Shown: in pieces, positions 6,765 to 9,912 of the stretch
How positions within the stretch are numbered: the stretch's first letter is position 1
Layout: every line of letters starts with the position of its first letter
Assembly (NCBI GenBank): GCA_016302985.1
Contig: JAEDMN010000118.1
Coordinates: 1-9,912, forward strand
Direction: 5' to 3'
Length of the DNA: 9,912 nt
Origin: Kiritimatiellia bacterium
GTDB lineage: Bacteria > Verrucomicrobiota > Kiritimatiellia > RFP12 > UBA1067
The notes under the pieces: generated by a model
The model's database searches: none
Seen by the model: only the letters and a program-made list of their open reading frames with translations
Told to the model about the DNA's origin: nothing
Program-made: the position numbers and the translations under genes

Positions 6765-8174
6765 ATGGCCACGAAACTTGAACAGGGGAAGGACGCCGTC
6801 TACGACGCGCGCACCCTCGGCTATCCGAAGATGGGCCTGCTGGGCGTCCAGCACCTCTTCGCGATGTTTGGCGCCACGGTGCTGGTGCCGCTGCTGACGG
6901 GGCTCTCCGTCTCGGCGACCCTGCTCTTCGCGGGTGTCGGGACCCTGCTCTTCCACTTCCTCACGAAGCGGATCGTGCCCGCGTTCCTGGGCTCGAGCTT
7001 CGCGTTCCTGGCGGGCTACTTCGCCCTGACGGGGATGGCGGGCAAGCCGGGCTGGGAAAATCTCGGCAAGACCGATCTCCTCGCCTACGCGTCCGTCGGC
7101 GTCGCGGTCGCGGCCCTGATCTACGTGGCCGTTTCCGGCTTCGTCAAGGTCTGCGGCGTGAAGAAGGTGATGCGGTTCTTCCCGCCGGTGGTGACGGGGC
7201 CGATCATCATCGGCATCGGCCTCGTCCTCTCCCCTGTCGCGGTCAACAGCGCCTCGACGTGCTGGCCGGTCGCGCTGGCGGGCATCCTGGCGGTCGTCGT
7301 CGCGTCCGTGTTCGGGCGCGGCATGGTGAAGATCGTCCCGATCCTCATCGGCGTCCTGACGAGCTACGCGGTCGCGATCCTCTACGGGAACGTGGCGCAT
7401 TTCGGCCCCGCCGTCGATTTCTCGAAAGTCGCCGCCGCGCCCTGGATCGGGCTGCCGTTCCACTGGAACGAGACGGTCTTCCCGATCCTCGCGCACGCGG
7501 GAGACAACTGGAACCGCATCGTCTCGGCCGTCCTCACCGTCGCCCCGCTCTGCGCGGCGACGATCATGGAGCACGTCGGCGACGTCTCGGCGATCGGCTC
7601 GACGATCAACCGCAACCTCTTCGAGCGGCCCGGCCTGCACCGCACGCTGCTGGGCGACGGCCTCGCGACGTTCGTCGCCGCGGTCTTCGGCGCGCCGGCC
7701 AACACGACGTACGGCGAGAACACGGGCGTGCTGTCGCTCTCCAGGGTCTACGACCCGCGCGTCATCCGCATCGCGGCCGGTCTCGCGATCGTCCTCGCGT
7801 TCTGCCCGAAGTTCGCGGCCGTCATCACGACGCTGCCCGCGGCCACCGTCGGCGGCGTCTCGTTCGTCCTCTACGGCATGATCTCCGCGGTCGGCGTGCG
7901 CAACCTCGTCGAGCACCAGGTCGACTTCGCCAAGCCGCGGAACATGCTGATCTGCGCCATCTCCATCGTCTGCACGCTCGGCATCAGCTTCTCGGAGGCG
8001 AAGTCGATCGCGTTCACGGTCGGGTCGGCGAAGCTGTCCCTGTCGGGCCTCGCGGTCGGCGCGCTGATGGGCATCCTGCTCAATGCCATCCTGCCGGGGA
8101 AGGACTACGCCTTCACCGAGACGGAACCGAACATGAAGGACGCGGACCGCTTCGGCGGCGTCAAGAACAACTGA
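6765..8174 (+). CDS. UraA-type nucleobase (uracil) permease, NCS2 family
   Basis: This inner-membrane proton symporter of 469 residues belongs to the UraA/PyrP branch of NCS2/NAT. It starts almost directly with the family opening (GVQHLFAMFGATVLVPLLTG) and has no N-terminal extension, unlike its two permease neighbours. The substrate-site glutamates are Glu269 (MEHVGD) and Glu318 (TTYGENTG). Their 49-residue separation equals E241-E290 of E. coli UraA. The signature ENTGVLSLSR and the later VGGVSFVLYGMI are also typical. One difference stands out: UraA has His245 four residues after its first Glu, whereas this protein has Asp273, as in xanthine/urate transporters. Uracil specificity is therefore likely from context (upp in the operon) but not certain. 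The ATG has GGGAGG (6751-6756) at 8 nt. The gaps are 27 nt upstream and 20 nt downstream. Confidence 0.92.
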   Translation: MATKLEQGKDAVYDARTLGYPKMGLLGVQHLFAMFGATVLVPLLTGLSVSATLLFAGVGTLLFHFLTKRIVPAFLGSSFAFLAGYFALTGMAGKPGWENLGKTDLLAYASVGVAVAALIYVAVSGFVKVCGVKKVMRFFPPVVTGPIIIGIGLVLSPVAVNSASTCWPVALAGILAVVVASVFGRGMVKIVPILIGVLTSYAVAILYGNVAHFGPAVDFSKVAAAPWIGLPFHWNETVFPILAHAGDNWNRIVSAVLTVAPLCAATIMEHVGDVSAIGSTINRNLFERPGLHRTLLGDGLATFVAAVFGAPANTTYGENTGVLSLSRVYDPRVIRIAAGLAIVLAFCPKFAAVITTLPAATVGGVSFVLYGMISAVGVRNLVEHQVDFAKPRNMLICAISIVCTLGISFSEAKSIAFTVGSAKLSLSGLAVGALMGILLNAILPGKDYAFTETEPNMKDADRFGGVKNN

Positions 8175-8194
8175 GCGGCGGAAGGGGAGCGGCG

Positions 8195-8446
8195 ATGAAC
8201 GTCCAGGAAAAGCAGGCCTTCCGGCAGATGGTCCAGGCCCTCGGCAACTTCGTCGGTGCCGACGGGAAGATCGACTTCAACGAGACGACGGCGATGCTCG
8301 GCCTCGTCCGGCCCTTCGCGGCCCTCGACTCGGACTGCGCGAAGCTGGCGGAGGCGCTGGAGAGCGTCCGTGCGGACGGCGTCGTCGACGCGGACGAATC
8401 GAAGGCCCTGGCCGAGCTGATCCGCCGCATCTCCGTGCAGGGGGCG
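8195..8446 (+). other. N-terminal TerB-like / EF-hand-like domain of the XanQ-type permease
   Basis: Residues 1-84 align without gaps to residues 1-80 of the AzgA-type permease with an offset of 4. Over 70 positions I count about 24 identities by hand, including ADG, the following D and E, VRP and AA, LA, LE.V, then G.V.A.E. The two loops here are ADGKIDFNE (22-30) and ADGVVDADE (60-68), both cleaner ADG..D..E motifs than in the other copy. The two permease bodies belong to different NCS2 branches, so the shared part is a separately inherited module. Function is unknown. Confidence 0.6.
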
Positions 8447-9805
8447 GGGCTCGTCTACGGCATCGAGGACCGTCCGCCGTTCTTCGCGGCGCTTTTCGCC
8501 GCCTTCCAGCACCTGCTCGCGATCTTCGTCGCGATCATCACGCCGCCGCTCCTCATCGCGGGCGGCCTGAAGATCGAGGACCTGAAGGTGAAGGGCTTCC
8601 TCGTCTCGATGGCGCTCTTCGCGTCCGGCGTCTGCACGTTCATCCAGTGCCGTCGGATCGGTCCCGTCGGCGCGCGCCTCCTCTGTGTGCAGGGCACGAG
8701 CTTCCAGTTCATCGGTCCGCTGATCGGCATCGGCCTCGTCGCCCAGTCCCGCGCGCTCGCCGCCGGCTCGACGGCGGACGCGGTCGCCTACGGCCTGCCG
8801 CTGATCTTCGGCTGCTGCATCGCGGCCGCGCCGGCCGAGATGGCCGCGGCGTTCCTGTTCCGGCGGCTGCGGACCGTGATCACCCCGCTCGTCTCCGGCA
8901 TCGTCGTCGCCCTGATCGGCCTCGGCCTCATCAAGGTCGGCGTCATCGCGTGCGGCGGCGGCTTCGGATCGATGGGCGAGGGCGCGAGGTTCCCGTTCGC
9001 CTGCTGGCAGAACCTCACGGTCTCCGGCGCGGTGCTGCTGACGATCGTCGCGTTCAACTGCTCGGCGAACCGCTACCTGCGCATGGGCTCCGTCGTCTTC
9101 GGCATCCTCGTCGGCTACCTGGTCGCCTACTTCGGCTTCGGCATGGTCCATTTCGAGACGGGCGCGCTGCTGGACTTCAACGTGCCGGTGCCGTTCAAGT
9201 GGGGCGTGTCGTTCGACCCGGCCTCGATCGTCGGACTCGCCGTCGTCTACCTCGTCACCTCGATCGAGGCCTCGGGCGACATCACGGCCAACTCGATGAT
9301 CTCCGGCCTCTCCATCCAGGACGAGGGCTACCACGTGCGCGTCCGCGGCGGCGTGCTCGCGGACGGCGTGAACAGCGCGGTCGCGGGCGTCTTCAACTCG
9401 TTCCCGAACTCGATCTTCGCGCAGAACAACGGCCTCATCCAGCTCACGGGCGTCGCCTCCCGGTACGTCGGCTACTTCATCGCCGCGATGCTGCTTCTGC
9501 TGGGCCTCTTCCCGGTCGTCGGCATGGTCTTCTCGACGATGCCCGATCCCGTCCTCGGCGGCGCCACGCTGCTGATGTTCGGCATGGTCGCGGCGGCGGG
9601 CATCCGCATCGTCGCGTCCCAGCCGATCGGACGCAAGGAGACGCTCGTCCTCGCGCTGGCGTTCGGCGCCGGACTGGGCGTCGAGCTCTGCCCGGACATC
9701 CTCAAGGCCACGCCGGACTCCGTGAAGGGCATCCTCGGCTCCGGCCTCGTCACGGGCGGCCTCGTCGCCATCGTCTCCAACGTCCTCATCCGCATCAGGG
9801 AATAG
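8195..9805 (+). CDS. XanQ-type xanthine/purine permease with an N-terminal TerB-like extension
   Basis: This inner-membrane, probably proton-coupled importer of 536 residues is close to E. coli XanQ/XanP. After an 84-residue soluble extension the permease begins IEDRPPF, then QHLLAIFVAIITPP with His106 at the XanQ His31 position. Key residues keep XanQ spacing: Glu358 and Asp362 (IEASGD, XanQ E272/D276), Asp390 (LADG, XanQ D304) and Gln410-Asn411 in QNNGLIQLTG (XanQ Q324/N325). They are offset uniformly by 86. Xanthine is the best guess because xpt follows within 6 nt. The ATG at 8195 is set by GGGGAG (8184-8189) at 5 nt; the same frame is open upstream, but that part overlaps the uraA-type gene. 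The extension resembles that of the AzgA-type permease. Urate or guanine transport cannot be excluded. Confidence 0.93.
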   Translation: MNVQEKQAFRQMVQALGNFVGADGKIDFNETTAMLGLVRPFAALDSDCAKLAEALESVRADGVVDADESKALAELIRRISVQGAGLVYGIEDRPPFFAALFAAFQHLLAIFVAIITPPLLIAGGLKIEDLKVKGFLVSMALFASGVCTFIQCRRIGPVGARLLCVQGTSFQFIGPLIGIGLVAQSRALAAGSTADAVAYGLPLIFGCCIAAAPAEMAAAFLFRRLRTVITPLVSGIVVALIGLGLIKVGVIACGGGFGSMGEGARFPFACWQNLTVSGAVLLTIVAFNCSANRYLRMGSVVFGILVGYLVAYFGFGMVHFETGALLDFNVPVPFKWGVSFDPASIVGLAVVYLVTSIEASGDITANSMISGLSIQDEGYHVRVRGGVLADGVNSAVAGVFNSFPNSIFAQNNGLIQLTGVASRYVGYFIAAMLLLLGLFPVVGMVFSTMPDPVLGGATLLMFGMVAAAGIRIVASQPIGRKETLVLALAFGAGLGVELCPDILKATPDSVKGILGSGLVTGGLVAIVSNVLIRIRE

Positions 9806-9811
9806 CATCGC

Positions 9812-9912
9812 ATGAAAGAACTCGAAGACCGCATCCGCCAGGACGGACGCAGCCTGCCGGGCGGCATCCTCAAGGTCGACAACTTCATCAACCACCAGAT
9901 GGACGGCGACCT
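9812..9912 (+). CDS. xpt: Xanthine phosphoribosyltransferase, N-terminal part (runs off the window)
   Basis: The visible 33 codons read MKELEDRIRQDGRSL followed by GGILKVDNFINHQMDGD. This closely matches the start of Xpt (B. subtilis: an amphipathic K/E-rich helix, then VLKVDSFLNHQID). Xpt makes XMP from xanthine and PRPP in the cytosol, feeding GMP synthesis. The ATG is 6 nt after the XanQ-type permease stop, with AGGGA (9797-9801) about 10 nt upstream inside that gene. The pairing recalls the xpt-pbuX operon of B. subtilis, in reversed order. The catalytic PRPP loop lies beyond the window, so activity cannot be judged. Confidence 0.85.
   Translation, partial: MKELEDRIRQDGRSLPGGILKVDNFINHQMDGD

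Noticed and set aside
5004..7916. Long antisense open frame of 970 codons, with others at 61-2046, 2275-5001 and 8105-9895 on the - strand
   Set aside because: These are products of very high GC and third-position bias. The translations are low-complexity Arg/Asp/Glu/Ala/His-rich, and the + strand frames encode recognisable families throughout.
1..9912. CRISPR array, tRNA, rRNA, insertion sequence or phage elements
   Set aside because: I saw no regularly spaced repeats, cloverleaf sequences, transposase or integrase motifs, or terminal inverted repeats. Nearly the whole window is accounted for by coding sequence.

Overview
The window is GC-rich bacterial DNA with every recognisable gene on the + strand and almost no non-coding space. 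Codon third positions are overwhelmingly G or C. Shine-Dalgarno-like GGGAGG/GGGGAG motifs and sigma70-type -10 boxes are present. The mix of secreted beta-helix and GH92 glycan-degrading enzymes with a nucleobase-salvage operon would fit a host- or polysaccharide-associated member of the Verrucomicrobiota/Kiritimatiellota/Lentisphaerota group. That placement is an inference from general character; no marker gene is present.

Region 1 (1-4338) is about exported carbohydrate degradation. After the last 21 codons of an unidentified upstream gene comes a putative lipoprotein with a right-handed parallel beta-helix. Its D348...D371-D372 spacing matches the catalytic triad I recall for GH110 alpha-1,3-galactosidases. 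A short, probably degenerate ORF (2003-2158) follows, then a secreted GH92 alpha-mannosidase. The GH92 ATG lies exactly where transcription should start from an extended -10 element (TGcTATAAT, 2140-2148) and has no Shine-Dalgarno, so the gene looks leaderless.

Region 2 (4328-9912) is a nucleobase-salvage operon. A near-consensus promoter (CTGACA, 17 bp, TGgTAAAAT) sits inside the 3' tail of the GH92 ORF and is followed by a strong leader hairpin. Then come upp (uracil phosphoribosyltransferase), an AzgA-type purine permease, a UraA-type permease, a XanQ-type permease and the start of xpt (xanthine phosphoribosyltransferase). Gaps between the genes are 2, 27, 20 and 6 nt, so one transcript is likely. 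The permeases would import adenine/guanine/hypoxanthine, uracil (or a related base) and xanthine, and the two PRTases that bracket them would trap the bases as UMP and XMP/GMP.

The most unusual feature is that the first and third permeases, from different NCS2 branches, carry homologous N-terminal cytosolic extensions of about 85 residues. A hand alignment without gaps gives about 24 identities in 70 positions. Each extension has two ADG/E helix-loop motifs resembling a TerB-like or degenerate EF-hand fold. The middle permease lacks the extension.
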